Part shown: in pieces, positions 15,302-23,553 of the stretch
Numbering within the stretch: position 1 is the stretch's first letter
Layout: every line of letters starts with the position of its first letter
NCBI GenBank assembly: GCA_050250875.1
Contig: JBFWNV010000001.1
Span: 1,426,001 to 1,490,000, forward strand
DNA length: 64,000 bases
Direction: 5' to 3'
Source: CAWAYR01 sp050250875
GTDB lineage: Bacteria; Acidobacteriota; Vicinamibacteria; Vicinamibacterales; UBA2999
Made by a program: the position numbers and the translations under genes
The notes under the pieces: model-generated
Seen by the model: only the letters and a program-made list of their open reading frames with translations
Told to the model about the DNA's origin: nothing
The model's database searches: none

Positions 15302-16282
15302 TCAGCCGGCGTCGTCGTAGCGCACGGTGTGGCAGAGCACGCCGGCACCGTCGGCGAGCACCGCCGGCAGCGTCTGTGGCAAGGCGGCGAACGGACTGTC
15401 GCCGGTGAGCAGGGCGTCGAGCGCCGGGTCGTCGAGCAGCGACAGCGCCAGGCGCAGCCGTCGCGCATGCGACCAGCGTGGACGTTGCGCCGGCGCGACC
15501 AGGCCCACCTGCGACGATTTCAGTGTGAGGCGGCGCGAGTGGAACGCCCGGCCGAGAGCGGCCGGCACTACCGCGTCGCCGTACCAGCTCAACTCCACGA
15601 TGGTGGCTTCGAGCCCGGCCAGGCCGAGCGCCGTGGCCAGGCCGTCGCCGCTGGCGCTGGCGTGGAACACGACGTCACAGTCGCCGCTGGCCGTCGCCGG
15701 CGCGGCGAACGTCACGGCGAGGCGCGCCGCCGTGGCGGCGCGATCGCCGCGCACGTCCACGAGCTGCACGTCGCATCCGGGCGTCCGGCCGGCGAGCCAC
15801 GCCACCAGGCACCCCACGGTGCCGCCGCCGACCACCGCCACCCGGCTGCCGGGCAGGAGTGGCGCGTCCCACAGCGCGTTGAGCGCGGTCTCGAGGTTGG
15901 CCGCGAGCACGGCGCGCCGCGACGGCACCGCGTCGGGAATCGGCTGCACGTCGGCCGCCGGAATCACGAATCGGGTCTGGTGCGGATGCAGGGCGAAGAC
16001 GCGGCGCCCGCGCAGGGCCGCGGGGCCGTCCTCCACCACGCCGACGCAGGCATAGCCGTACTTCACCGGGGCGGGGAAGTCGCCGGCCTGATGCGGGGCA
16101 CGCATCCGCTGGTATTCTTCGGGCGGCACCCGGCCGTGGAACACGAGCGCTTCGGTCCCGCGGCTGATGCCGCTGTGCAGCGTGCGGACGACGACGTCTT
16201 CCGGGCCCGGCGACGGGAGGGCCTCGCGGCGGATCTCGCCCCGTCCCGGCGCGGCGATCCAGCAGGCGAGAGCATCGGTCAT
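15302..16282 (-). CDS. Zinc-type alcohol dehydrogenase-like oxidoreductase
   Basis: 326 aa of the medium-chain dehydrogenase fold: 'EDVVVRTLHSGISRGTEALVFHGRVPPEEYQRMRAPHQAGDFPAPVKYGYACVGVVEDGP' (GroES-like half), then 'LLPGSRVAVVGGGTVGCLVAWLAGRTPGCDVQLVDV' (NAD(P)-binding GxGxxG-type). The catalytic zinc Cys of ADHs is not evident in the N-terminal half. First gene of the minus-strand unit; divergent from the phosphotransferase across 58 nt that must hold both promoters. Confidence 0.82.
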   Translation of the reverse strand: MTDALACWIAAPGRGEIRREALPSPGPEDVVVRTLHSGISRGTEALVFHGRVPPEEYQRMRAPHQAGDFPAPVKYGYACVGVVEDGPAALRGRRVFALHPHQTRFVIPAADVQPIPDAVPSRRAVLAANLETALNALWDAPLLPGSRVAVVGGGTVGCLVAWLAGRTPGCDVQLVDVRGDRAATAARLAVTFAAPATASGDCDVVFHASASGDGLATALGLAGLEATIVELSWYGDAVVPAALGRAFHSRRLTLKSSQVGLVAPAQRPRWSHARRLRLALSLLDDPALDALLTGDSPFAALPQTLPAVLADGAGVLCHTVRYDDAG

Positions 16283-16340
16283 GAGGGGTTCATCGGCGGC
16301 CGCGACGGCGGCATCAGCATATCGTGAGCGTTCCACGCTG

Positions 16341-16862
16341 ATGGCACCGGCCAACCTCGTGACCGGAACGCGCGCCGTGCTGGTGGCAGGCGTCGCCGCG
16401 GCTGGCCTGGCGCCGCCGACGCCCCGACTGGCGGCGACGCTCGTCGCCGTCGGCGCCGTGGCGGCGCTGCTCGACCTCGTGGACGGCTGGGTCGCCCGCC
16501 GTACGGGCACGGCCACGCCCTTCGGTGCCCGCTTCGACATGGAGGTCGACGCCGCGCTCGTCCTGGTGCTGTCGGGCCTCCTGTGGCGCTTCGGCGTCAC
16601 CGGCCCCTGGGTGCTGGCGGCCGGGCTGATGCGCTACGTATTCGTGGCCGCGGCCGGGCCGTGGCCATGGCTGGCGCGGCCGCTGCCGCCCAGCCGGCGC
16701 CGGCAGACGATCTGCGTCGTCCAGATCGTGGCCCTGCTGGTGGCGCTGGCGCCGGTGGTGCCGCCGGCACTGGCCGTCGCCGTCGCCGCCGCGGGCCTTG
16801 CGGCGCTCACCTGGTCGTTCGCCGTGGACGTGGCGTGGCTCCACCGGACGCGCCGACGCTAA
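16341..16862 (+). CDS. CDP-alcohol phosphatidyltransferase
   Basis: 173 aa, several transmembrane helices. The complete CDP-OH motif DG-x2-AR-x8-G-x3-D-x3-D is visible as DGWVARRTGTATPFGARFDMEVD. The enzyme joins a CDP-activated lipid or alcohol to an acceptor hydroxyl at the cytoplasmic membrane. It begins a plus-strand trio with the LTA-synthase-like protein and the acetyltransferase, which points to making or decorating an envelope phospholipid or polymer. Confidence 0.87.
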   Translation: MAPANLVTGTRAVLVAGVAAAGLAPPTPRLAATLVAVGAVAALLDLVDGWVARRTGTATPFGARFDMEVDAALVLVLSGLLWRFGVTGPWVLAAGLMRYVFVAAAGPWPWLARPLPPSRRRQTICVVQIVALLVALAPVVPPALAVAVAAAGLAALTWSFAVDVAWLHRTRRR

Positions 16863-16871
16863 GATGAGGGC

Positions 16872-18533
16872 TTGTCGATCGTGCGTCCCCTGCTGCAGGC
16901 GCTCGCCGCTCTCGCCGCGGTCGCCCTCCTGAACGCCTCGCTCACCTTCTACAACGTCTGGCCGACGCTCAAGGTGCGGTGGCGGGGACACCTGTCGCTG
17001 GAGCTGGCGGCGGCGGTGCTGGCGCTGGCCGCCGCGGCGTGGGTCGGCCGCCGTCATCGGGCGAGGTGGCTGCTGCGCACGCTGGCGATCGGCTGGATGG
17101 CCCTGGTGGTCGGACGGTATCTCGACGTGGTCGCACCGGCGCTCTACGGCCGGCCGGTCAACCTGTTCTGGGACCTGCGCCACGTCTCGGCGGTGGCGGC
17201 GATGATGACCGACGCCGTGGCCGGCCCCCTGGTCGTGGCCGGCGTGATCGGCCTCGTCCTGCTGCTCGGTGTCGTCTACCTCGCGGTGCGGCTGGCGTTC
17301 GCCGCGGTGGCCGCGGCGATGGACGCGCGGCCGCCGCGCCTGGCGTTCGCCGCCGCCGCGCTCGCTGTGATCGCCGTGTCGGTGGCCCAGAACGTGGGCG
17401 GACGTCGGGATCTGCCGATCACGGTGGCGCCGACGGTCACCGCCACCTATTGGCAGCAGGCGCGACTCGTCGCACGGCAGGTGGGCAGGCCGCCGGTGGC
17501 GGCGGCGTCGGCGGAGTTGTCGGCCGACCTCGGCGGCTTGCGCGGCGCCGACGTCCTGCTGGTGTTCATGGAATCGTACGGCGCGGTCACGCTCGACCGT
17601 CCCGCGGTGGCCCTGCCGCTCAGCGCGGCGCGGCAACGCTTCGAGGCCGACGCCGCCGCCACCGGCAGGCGCGTCGTGTCGGCGATGGTCGATTCGCCGA
17701 CCTTCGGCGGCTCGTCGTGGCTGGCCCACGTGAGCCTGATGACCGGCGTCGAAGCGCGCGACGAAGGCACCAACGTGGCGCTGATGTCCGAACGGCGCGA
17801 CACCCTGGTCTCGGCGTTCGCCCGCGCCGGCTATCGCACGGTGGCGCTGATGCCCGGGCTGCGTCACGCCTGGCCGGAGGGTGCCTTCTACGGCTTCGAC
17901 ACGATCTACGACACCGCCGCCCTCGGCTACGCCGGCCCGCGCTTCGGCTGGTGGACGGTGCCCGACCAGTTCGCCCTCGCCCGGCTCGACGACCTCGAGC
18001 GCGGCCGCGCCGGCCGGCAGCCGTTGTTCCTGTTCTTCCCGACCACCAGCACCCACGCGCCGTTCGGCCCCACGGCGCCGTACCAGCCCGACTGGTCGAG
18101 GCTGGTGTCCGCCGCGCCTTTCGGCGAGCCCGAGCTGGCGCAGGCGCTCGCTCGCGTGCCCGATTACTTCGACCTGGCGCCGAGCTACGTCAACGCCGTG
18201 TCGTACGGGTTCGCCACGCTGGGCGGCTACCTGCAGCGGCATCCGACGCGCGACCTGGTGCTGGTGCTCATCGGCGACCACCAGCCGGCCGCGGCGGTGG
18301 CCGGCGAGGGCGCGTCGTGGGACGTGCCGGTGCACGTCGTGACCGACCGCGCGGGCGTGCTCGACGCGCTGGTGGCCCGCGGCTTCCACGCCGGCGCGAC
18401 GCCGGCGCGGCAGTCGCTCGGGCCGATGCACGCGCTGCTGCCGACGCTGCTCAGCGCGTTCGGCGAGGCCCCGGTGCGGGCCGCGGCTCACCGGCCCGCG
18501 CCCGTCGCACCCGCGGCCGAGGAGACCCGGTGA
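16872..18533 (+). CDS. Membrane sulfatase-like protein (LTA synthase/phosphoethanolamine transferase superfamily)
   Basis: 553 aa, probably from TTG 16872 (9 nt after the previous stop); GTG 16881 is an alternative. About five N-terminal transmembrane helices (to residue about 180), then an alkaline-phosphatase-superfamily domain: 'DVLLVFMESYGAVTLDRPAVALPL' (metal region), 'SPTFGGSSWLAHVSLMTGV' with the nucleophile Ser/Thr zone, 'FLFFPTTSTHAPFGPTAPY' and 'LVLVLIGDHQPAAAV' (metal-binding D-H). It probably cuts or transfers phospho-alcohol groups outside the inner membrane. Confidence 0.8.
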   Translation: MSIVRPLLQALAALAAVALLNASLTFYNVWPTLKVRWRGHLSLELAAAVLALAAAAWVGRRHRARWLLRTLAIGWMALVVGRYLDVVAPALYGRPVNLFWDLRHVSAVAAMMTDAVAGPLVVAGVIGLVLLLGVVYLAVRLAFAAVAAAMDARPPRLAFAAAALAVIAVSVAQNVGGRRDLPITVAPTVTATYWQQARLVARQVGRPPVAAASAELSADLGGLRGADVLLVFMESYGAVTLDRPAVALPLSAARQRFEADAAATGRRVVSAMVDSPTFGGSSWLAHVSLMTGVEARDEGTNVALMSERRDTLVSAFARAGYRTVALMPGLRHAWPEGAFYGFDTIYDTAALGYAGPRFGWWTVPDQFALARLDDLERGRAGRQPLFLFFPTTSTHAPFGPTAPYQPDWSRLVSAAPFGEPELAQALARVPDYFDLAPSYVNAVSYGFATLGGYLQRHPTRDLVLVLIGDHQPAAAVAGEGASWDVPVHVVTDRAGVLDALVARGFHAGATPARQSLGPMHALLPTLLSAFGEAPVRAAAHRPAPVAPAAEETR

Positions 18534-18979
18534 TGAGCGACGTGATGGTGCGGGCGGCGACCGCCGAAGACTTCGACGCCTGGCTGCCGCTCTGGCGCGG
18601 CTATCAGACGTTCTACAAGACCGACATCCCGCACGCCACCACCCTGGTCACGTGGCAGCGCCTGCTCGACCCCGCCGAGCCGATGCACGTGGCCCTCGCC
18701 GAGACCGGCGGCCGGGTCGCCGGACTGGTGCACTACATCGAGCATCGCAGCTGCTGGACGACCGGCAACTACATGTACCTGCAGGACCTGTTCGTCGACC
18801 CGGCGGTGCGCGGGGCCGGCCTGGGCCGCCGGCTGATCGAGCACGTCTACCGCGAGGCCGCCGCCCGGGGCTGCTCCCGCGTCTGGTGGCTGACTCACGA
18901 GTCCAACACCGACGCCATGCAGCTCTACGACCGGATCGCCGTCAAGAGCGGCTTCGTCCAGTACCGGAAGCTCCTGTGA
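18533..18979 (+). CDS. GNAT N-acetyltransferase
   Basis: 148 aa. GNAT core: 'VRAATAEDFDAWLPLWRGYQTFY', 'MYLQDLFVDPAVRGAGLGRRLIEHVYREAAARGCSRVWWLTHESNTDAMQLYDRIAVKSGFVQYRKLL', with acetyl-CoA motif RGAGLGRRLI. Start overlaps the sulfatase stop by one base (TGATG), so it is translationally coupled. Acceptor unknown. Confidence 0.9.
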   Translation: MSDVMVRAATAEDFDAWLPLWRGYQTFYKTDIPHATTLVTWQRLLDPAEPMHVALAETGGRVAGLVHYIEHRSCWTTGNYMYLQDLFVDPAVRGAGLGRRLIEHVYREAAARGCSRVWWLTHESNTDAMQLYDRIAVKSGFVQYRKLL

Positions 18980-19002
18980 CGCCTGGCTCTGGCTCGGAAA
19001 TC

Positions 19003-19033
19003 CCGAGCCCCGAGCCCCGGGCCCCGAGCCCCG
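19003..19033. repeat. Low-complexity CCGAGCCCCGAGCCCC repeat
   Basis: An intergenic tract of GAGCCCC units (three copies plus a GGGCCCC variant) between the acetyltransferase and the lipoprotein gene. It resembles the other G/C-rich tandem tracts at 45340 and 46604 in style but not in unit. Confidence 0.6.
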
Positions 19034-19047
19034 CTTAGAATGCTCCC

Positions 19048-19437
19048 ATGGCTCCACGGAAGCTCATCGGCGCCGCCCTGCTCGCTGCCGGCCTCGGCGT
19101 GGCGTGCTCGCAGCCGCTCCAGGTCGAGACGCTGCAGCTCGGCCGGCGGCTGAACGCCGACAACAGCGTGGCCGAGCCCACCACCACCTTCAAGCCCAAC
19201 GAGACCATCTATGTCTCGGCGCTCAACGCCAGCCGCGGCGACGGCACGATCCGCGTGCGCTGGTACTACGGCACCCAGCTGCTGAGCGACCGCGAGAAGC
19301 GCGTGTCGTTCAAGGGCGCCGGCGCCACCGAGTTCAACATGCAGAGCGCCGGCAACTTCCCGCCGGGCGACTACAGCGTCGAGGTCGAGGTGGACGGCAA
19401 GCCGGTCGGCAAGCGCAATTTCACCGTCGCCAAGTAG
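19048..19437 (+). CDS. Putative lipoprotein, Ig-like, unknown function
   Basis: 129 aa. The leader ends LGVAC-S, a good lipobox, so the mature protein is probably lipid-anchored at Cys20. The rest is strand-rich: 'TTTFKPNETIYVSALNASRGDGTIRVRWYYGTQLLSDREKRVSFKGAGATEFNMQSAGNFPPGDYSVEVEVDGKPVGKRNFTV', the pattern of a single Ig/DUF-type beta-sandwich. Small beta lipoproteins of this type occur in many Acidobacteriota; no role can be given. Confidence 0.75.
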   Translation: MAPRKLIGAALLAAGLGVACSQPLQVETLQLGRRLNADNSVAEPTTTFKPNETIYVSALNASRGDGTIRVRWYYGTQLLSDREKRVSFKGAGATEFNMQSAGNFPPGDYSVEVEVDGKPVGKRNFTVAK

Positions 19438-19474
19438 CCACCGCCCGGCATCGTCCAGAGTAGGATGAGCGCCC

Positions 19475-20803
19475 ATGGCCGCGCTCATCGACTCGCTGAC
19501 CACGTACCTGTTCCAGTACGTCGTCGTCTGGATGCTCCTGGGCGCAGGCGCATTCCTCACGCTGCGCTACGGCGTAGTGCAGCTGCGCCGGTTGCCCGAA
19601 GCCTTCCGCGCCATGGTCGCGCAGCAGTCGGCGGCCGCCGGCGGCGTGCTCACCCCGTTCCAGGCGTTCATGACGGCGCTGGCGGCGTCGATCGGCACCG
19701 GCAACATCGCCGGCGTCGCCACGGCGATCATCTCGGGCGGACCGGGCGCGCTGTTCTGGATCTGGGTCTACGGCTTCGTCGCCACGGCGGTGAAGTTCAC
19801 CGAGGCCGTGCTCGGCGTGAAGTACCGCGAGACGGTCGACGGCGTGCTGCGCGTCGGGCCGATGTACTACCTGCGCGACGGGATGAAGAGCCCGGCGCTG
19901 GCCAGCACCTTCGCCCTGGTGGCCGGGATCGGCGCCCTGACCACGACGCCGTTCACCCAGCCCAACTCCATCGCCATCGCGCTCGACAGCGTGTTCGGCA
20001 TTCCCACCTGGGTGGCCGGGGTCGGCATCGCCGTGCTGGTCTGGGCGGTGATCATCCGCGGCATCCGCTCGATCGGCCGCGTCGCCGAGACCCTGGCGCC
20101 GCTCAAGGTCGGGCTCTACCTGGCCGGCGGGCTCATCGTCATCGTCAGCTTCGCCGACCGGCTGCCCTACGTGTTCTCGCTGGTGTTCCGCGAGGCGCTG
20201 ACCACCCGGTCGGCGCTGGGCTTCGGGTGGTTCATCGCCATGCGCTACGGCATCGCCCGCGGCGTCTACGCCAACGAGGCCGGCTACGGCACGGCGGCCG
20301 TGGCCTATGGCACCGCCCGTTCCGATCGGCCGTCGCAGCAGGGCCTGCAGGCGGTGATGGAGGTGTTCATCGTATCGTTCGTCACCGCGACCATCAGCGC
20401 CATGACCATTCTCGTCAGCGGCGTCGCCGAGACGTCGATCGCCGCGGCGCAGAGCGGCGCCGCCTACGTGACCAGCACGGCGGCGGTGGCCGCCGCGTTC
20501 AATGCCGCCATCCCGACCGTGGGCGGCTGGGTGGTGGCCTTCTGCGCCTTCCTCTTCGGCTACACCACGCTCATCGGCTGGGCTTACTACGGCGAGCAGT
20601 TCATCGAGTACATCTTGGGCCGGTCGGTCACGATCCCCTATCGTTGGATTTATTGCCTGCTCATCCCCTTCGGCGCGGTGCTCCGCCCCGAAGTGGTGTG
20701 GGCCTGGGGTGATCTGATGAACGCGTTGCAGGTGTTTCCCAACATGGTCGGGCTCATCGGCCTGAGCGGCGTCGCCGCGGCCTACGCGCGCCGGGGAGCG
20801 TGA
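19475..20803 (+). CDS. Alanine/glycine:cation symporter (AGCS family)
   Basis: 442 aa, about 10-11 transmembrane helices. AGCS signature 'TPFQAFMTALAASIGTGNIAGVATAIISGGPGALFWIWVYGFVATAVKFTEAVLGVKYRE' and 'FIAMRYGIARGVYANEAGYGTAAVAYGTARSDRPSQQGLQAVMEVFI'. Members import Ala or Gly with Na+ or H+. The next gene starts one base after the stop, so the two are likely co-transcribed. Confidence 0.92.
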   Translation: MAALIDSLTTYLFQYVVVWMLLGAGAFLTLRYGVVQLRRLPEAFRAMVAQQSAAAGGVLTPFQAFMTALAASIGTGNIAGVATAIISGGPGALFWIWVYGFVATAVKFTEAVLGVKYRETVDGVLRVGPMYYLRDGMKSPALASTFALVAGIGALTTTPFTQPNSIAIALDSVFGIPTWVAGVGIAVLVWAVIIRGIRSIGRVAETLAPLKVGLYLAGGLIVIVSFADRLPYVFSLVFREALTTRSALGFGWFIAMRYGIARGVYANEAGYGTAAVAYGTARSDRPSQQGLQAVMEVFIVSFVTATISAMTILVSGVAETSIAAAQSGAAYVTSTAAVAAAFNAAIPTVGGWVVAFCAFLFGYTTLIGWAYYGEQFIEYILGRSVTIPYRWIYCLLIPFGAVLRPEVVWAWGDLMNALQVFPNMVGLIGLSGVAAAYARRGA

Positions 20804-20804
20804 C

Positions 20805-21761
20805 ATGGCGGAGCCTTTCTGGGTGCTGATCGCGGCGCTCGGCGGCCTGCTGCCGGCCGGACAGCCGGCCGCTCCGGCCGCGCCGGCCGCGGTGCCGCGC
20901 GAGTTCACCTGCGGTGCCGAGCGCATCGCCGTCGCCATCGACGGCACGACGGTGCGGCTCACCGCGGCCGGCGCCACCTACGTTCTGCAGCAGACGCCGG
21001 TGGCATCCGGAGCGCGCTACGAGGCGGAAGGCGATGCCGGGACGTGGTTCTGGAACCGCGGCGACGTCGCCAGCCTGCGGCTGCGCGGCCGCGGCTATCC
21101 CGAATGCGTGGCGGTGGCCGGCGCGCCCAGCGCCGATGCCGGGTCGTTCCATGCGATCGGCCACGAACCGGGGTGGCGGCTCGACATCCGCGGCGGGCAG
21201 CTGACGCTCGTGACCGACCTCGGCCAGAACAAGATCTCGGTGCCGGCGCCCTACGCCGAGGCGTTCGCCGGCGGCCGCCGCTACATCGCCTCGTCGGCCG
21301 GCCGGCCGATCGTCGCCACCATCCTCGACAGCCAGTGCAGCGACAGCGCCACCGGGCTGCCGCGGCCGTTCTCGGTGAGCGTCGAGTTCGCCGGGCAGAC
21401 GCTGCGCGGCTGCGGCGGCGAGACGGCGGCGCTGCTCGCCGGCGAGCCGTGGGTCGTGCAGGAGGTGAACGGCGCCGCCCTGGTGCGCGGCTCGCGCGCC
21501 TCGCTCACCTTCGGCACCGACGGGCGCGTGGCCGGCTCGGCGTCGTGCAACAGCTACTCGGCCACCTACACGGTGGGCGGCGAAGGGGTGACGTTCGGTC
21601 CGGCCATGGCCACGCGCAAGGCCTGTGCCCCGGCGGTGATGAAGCAGGAGGCGGCGTTCCTGGCGGTGCTCGGCGCCGTGCAGCGGATCGAGGTGACCGC
21701 CGACGGGCTGCTGGTGCTCCACGCAGCCAACAACCAGCGAGTCACCGCCCGCCGCGAGTAG
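20805..21761 (+). CDS. Exported MliC-like plus META-domain protein
   Basis: 318 aa with an N-terminal hydrophobic leader. Three modules are visible: residues about 30-105 resemble MliC lysozyme-inhibitor domains ('FTCGAERIAVAIDGTTVRLTAAGATYVLQQTPVASGARYEAEG...FWNRGDVASLRLRGRGYPEC'); about 118-205 match the COG3650 type ('FHAIGHEPGWRLDIRGGQLTLVTDLGQNKI'); about 222-315 form a META/HslJ domain ('WVVQEVNGAALVRGSRASLTFGTDGRVAGSASCNSYSATY'). A periplasmic stress or lysozyme-resistance role is likely. Confidence 0.83.
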   Translation: MAEPFWVLIAALGGLLPAGQPAAPAAPAAVPREFTCGAERIAVAIDGTTVRLTAAGATYVLQQTPVASGARYEAEGDAGTWFWNRGDVASLRLRGRGYPECVAVAGAPSADAGSFHAIGHEPGWRLDIRGGQLTLVTDLGQNKISVPAPYAEAFAGGRRYIASSAGRPIVATILDSQCSDSATGLPRPFSVSVEFAGQTLRGCGGETAALLAGEPWVVQEVNGAALVRGSRASLTFGTDGRVAGSASCNSYSATYTVGGEGVTFGPAMATRKACAPAVMKQEAAFLAVLGAVQRIEVTADGLLVLHAANNQRVTARRE

Positions 21762-21810
21762 TCCTGCCGGCGCTCCCGTTGCCGGCGCCTTCCTCGAAGG
21801 AGCGTTCTGC

Positions 21811-21882
21811 ATGCGTGCTCTGGTCTTTGGGCTGACGGGCGCCGTCGCCGGCGCCTGCGTTCCTGCCGTGAGCACGCGATGA
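21811..21882 (+). CDS. Possible 23-aa leader peptide coupled to the pirin gene
   Basis: A short ORF (MRALVFGLTGAVAGACVPAV plus three residues) with GAAGGAG eight bases upstream. Its stop overlaps the ATG of the pirin gene (ATGA). The peptide looks like a truncated lipoprotein leader. It could be a translational-coupling leader or a gene remnant. No comparative evidence is available. Confidence 0.35.
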   Translation: MRALVFGLTGAVAGACVPAVSTR

Positions 21883-22826
21883 GCCGGCGCGACGACGTCG
21901 CCGGCGAGGTCTGTGTCGCACTCGGCGCCGACCAGCGCCGCTTCGACGCCTACCCGACCAGGGAGCTGCACCTGGGCGAACTGGCGATCCGCCGTGCCCT
22001 GCCGATCCGCGAGCACCGCCTGATCGGGCCGTGGTGCTTCCTCGACCGCTTCGGGCCGCTCAGTTTCTCGGCCGGCAAGCCCATGGACGTGGCGCCCCAT
22101 CCGCACATCGGCCTGCAGACGGTGTCGTGGCTGCTCCACGGCGAGATCGCCCACGACGACAGTCTGGGCAGCACCGCGGTGCTGCGCCCCGGCGGGGTCA
22201 ATGTGATGACGTCCGGCGACGGCATCGCCCACGCCGAGCAGACGCCGCGCGATCATTCCGGCAGGCTGAACGGCGTGCAGTTGTGGACGGCGCTGCCCGA
22301 GGCGGTGCGGCGCGGGCCGGCCGGATTCGTGCACGTCGGCGAGGTGCCGGTCGTGGAGTCGGCCGGCGGCGTGGCACGCGTGTTCGCCGGTACGCTCGGA
22401 CCGGGGTCGCTCGACGCGCCGTACTTCTCGCCGCTCCTCGGCGCCGATCTGCAGGTGCACGCCGGGCACACGCTCGTGGTGCCGCTCGATGCGACGTTCG
22501 AACACGCCGTGCTGCTGCTGCAGGGCGACGCCGCGATCGACGGCCAGCCGCTGGCCGCCGACACCATGTACTACCTGGGCCGGGCCCGCGCCAGCGCCGA
22601 CGTGCGCAGCGCGACCGGCGCGCGGGTGCTGCTCATCGGCGGCCCGCCGTTCCCCGAGACCATCCTGATGTGGTGGAACTTCGTCGCCCGCACTCCCGAG
22701 GAGCTGAGCCAGGCGCGGGCCGACTGGGCTTCGCGGCAACGCTTCGGCGAGGTGCCTGCATACCGCGGCGACCGGCTCGAGGCGCCGCCGCTGACGAAGG
22801 TGGTGCGGCCCAACCCGGTCAGCTGA
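21879..22826 (+). CDS. Pirin family protein
   Basis: 315 aa. Pirin N-terminal cupin signatures: 'IGPWCFLDRFGPLSFSAGKPMDVAPHPHIGLQTVSWLLHGEIAHDDSLGSTAVLRPGGVNVMTSGDGIAHAEQTP', containing the His/His/His/Glu metal site. The C-terminal pirin cupin includes 'LNGVQLWTALPE' and 'ILMWWNFVARTPEE'. Pirins are iron-binding cupins, some with quercetinase activity. It is preceded by the possible leader peptide, whose stop overlaps this start. Confidence 0.9.
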   Translation: MSRRDDVAGEVCVALGADQRRFDAYPTRELHLGELAIRRALPIREHRLIGPWCFLDRFGPLSFSAGKPMDVAPHPHIGLQTVSWLLHGEIAHDDSLGSTAVLRPGGVNVMTSGDGIAHAEQTPRDHSGRLNGVQLWTALPEAVRRGPAGFVHVGEVPVVESAGGVARVFAGTLGPGSLDAPYFSPLLGADLQVHAGHTLVVPLDATFEHAVLLLQGDAAIDGQPLAADTMYYLGRARASADVRSATGARVLLIGGPPFPETILMWWNFVARTPEELSQARADWASRQRFGEVPAYRGDRLEAPPLTKVVRPNPVS

Positions 22827-22836
22827 GCCAACGGGT

Positions 22837-23253
22837 TCACGCGCCGACGACGGCGAACCCGTGCAGCCTGGCTGCCGCCGCCAGCGCCGAATCGTGCGTC
22901 GCGAACCCCAACGGCTCCTGCATGCGATCGCGCCAGACGAGCGCGGTCGCCAGATGCAGCGCGTCGAGCGTGCCGAGCGGCATCGGCAGCGGGTCGCCGG
23001 CTCGGGCGAGGATCGGCGCGCGAAGCAGCACGAGGTCCACGGCTTCCAGCCAGTCGGCCAGCACGTCGAGTCGCCTCAGCGCCTCGTCCTCCGGCAGCGT
23101 GCCCATGCGCTGTAACCGGTCGATCGTGCGGCGCGATTCCACGGCCAGCAACTCGCTCGAGACGAGGCGCTCGGCGTCGGCGATCTCGTCGAGGGCTCCA
23201 GGCTCGCCGAGCACCAGGCGCAGCAACGCCGACGTGTCCACGTAGCGCGTCAT
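22837..23253 (-). CDS. PIN-domain toxin (VapC-like)
   Basis: 138 aa. PIN motifs: 'MTRYVDTSALLRLVLGEPGALDEIADAERLVSSELLAVESRRTIDRL' (first Asp and the ExxR-type Glu) and 'LGTLDALHLATALVWRDRMQEPLGFATHDSALAAAARLHGFAVVGA' (the two C-terminal Asp). A Mg-dependent RNase toxin by family. Its ATG overlaps the antitoxin stop (ATGA). Confidence 0.9.
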   Translation of the reverse strand: MTRYVDTSALLRLVLGEPGALDEIADAERLVSSELLAVESRRTIDRLQRMGTLPEDEALRRLDVLADWLEAVDLVLLRAPILARAGDPLPMPLGTLDALHLATALVWRDRMQEPLGFATHDSALAAAARLHGFAVVGA

Positions 23254-23495
23254 CGCCGCGCGCGGTCGGCGAGGAGGACGGCGAGGCTGTCGGTGGCGGC
23301 GGCGGCCGCCGGCGGGCGGGGAAGGTCGCGCGGCCGGCGCGTCGCCGCGCGGACCTCGAGCGGCCCGGCGGCGACAGGCACCAGCCGCGCCACCGGCGTG
23401 TCGCGATCGAACACGGTCAGCGAGCGCCCCTTGCGGACCGCGCGCAGATGCTCGCTCAGGTGCGCTTTGAGGTCGGCGATCCCGACACGCCTCAT
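23250..23495 (-). CDS. Phd/YefM-type antitoxin
   Basis: 81 aa. N-terminal 'MRRVGIADLKAHLSEHLRAVRKGRSLTVFDRDTPVARLVPV' is the Phd/YefM DNA-binding fold ('GIADLKAHLSEHL', 'DRDTPVARL'). The Pro/Ala-rich linker and C-terminal helix should bind the PIN toxin, encoded directly downstream with a 4-base overlap. ATG at 23495 is preferred over the upstream GTG because the fold begins there. Confidence 0.87.
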   Translation of the reverse strand: MRRVGIADLKAHLSEHLRAVRKGRSLTVFDRDTPVARLVPVAAGPLEVRAATRRPRDLPRPPAAAAATDSLAVLLADRARR

Positions 23496-23525
23496 GACCA
23501 CATTCTAGTCACGAATAGTCATGAG
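23491..23525. promoter_or_regulatory. Inverted repeat over the antitoxin start (probable operator)
   Basis: CTCATGAC (23491-23498) and GTCATGAG (23518-23525) form a perfect 8-bp inverted repeat spanning the antitoxin start codon, with two extra TAGTCA copies at 23506 and 23516 inside. This is where Phd/YefM antitoxins bind to repress their own operon. Confidence 0.55.
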
Positions 23526-23553
23526 GGCAATCGGGGCCAGGGGGCCGGGGACG

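Noticed and set aside
16341..18979. A teichoic-acid synthesis operon.
   Set aside because: The sulfatase-like gene resembles LTA synthase, but the rest of the window has an outer-membrane receptor and other Gram-negative features. A phospholipid-modifying role is more likely.
19003..19033. A terminator or G-quadruplex in the GAGCCCC tract.
   Set aside because: Only a tandem tract is visible, with no clear stem or U run. Called a repeat only.
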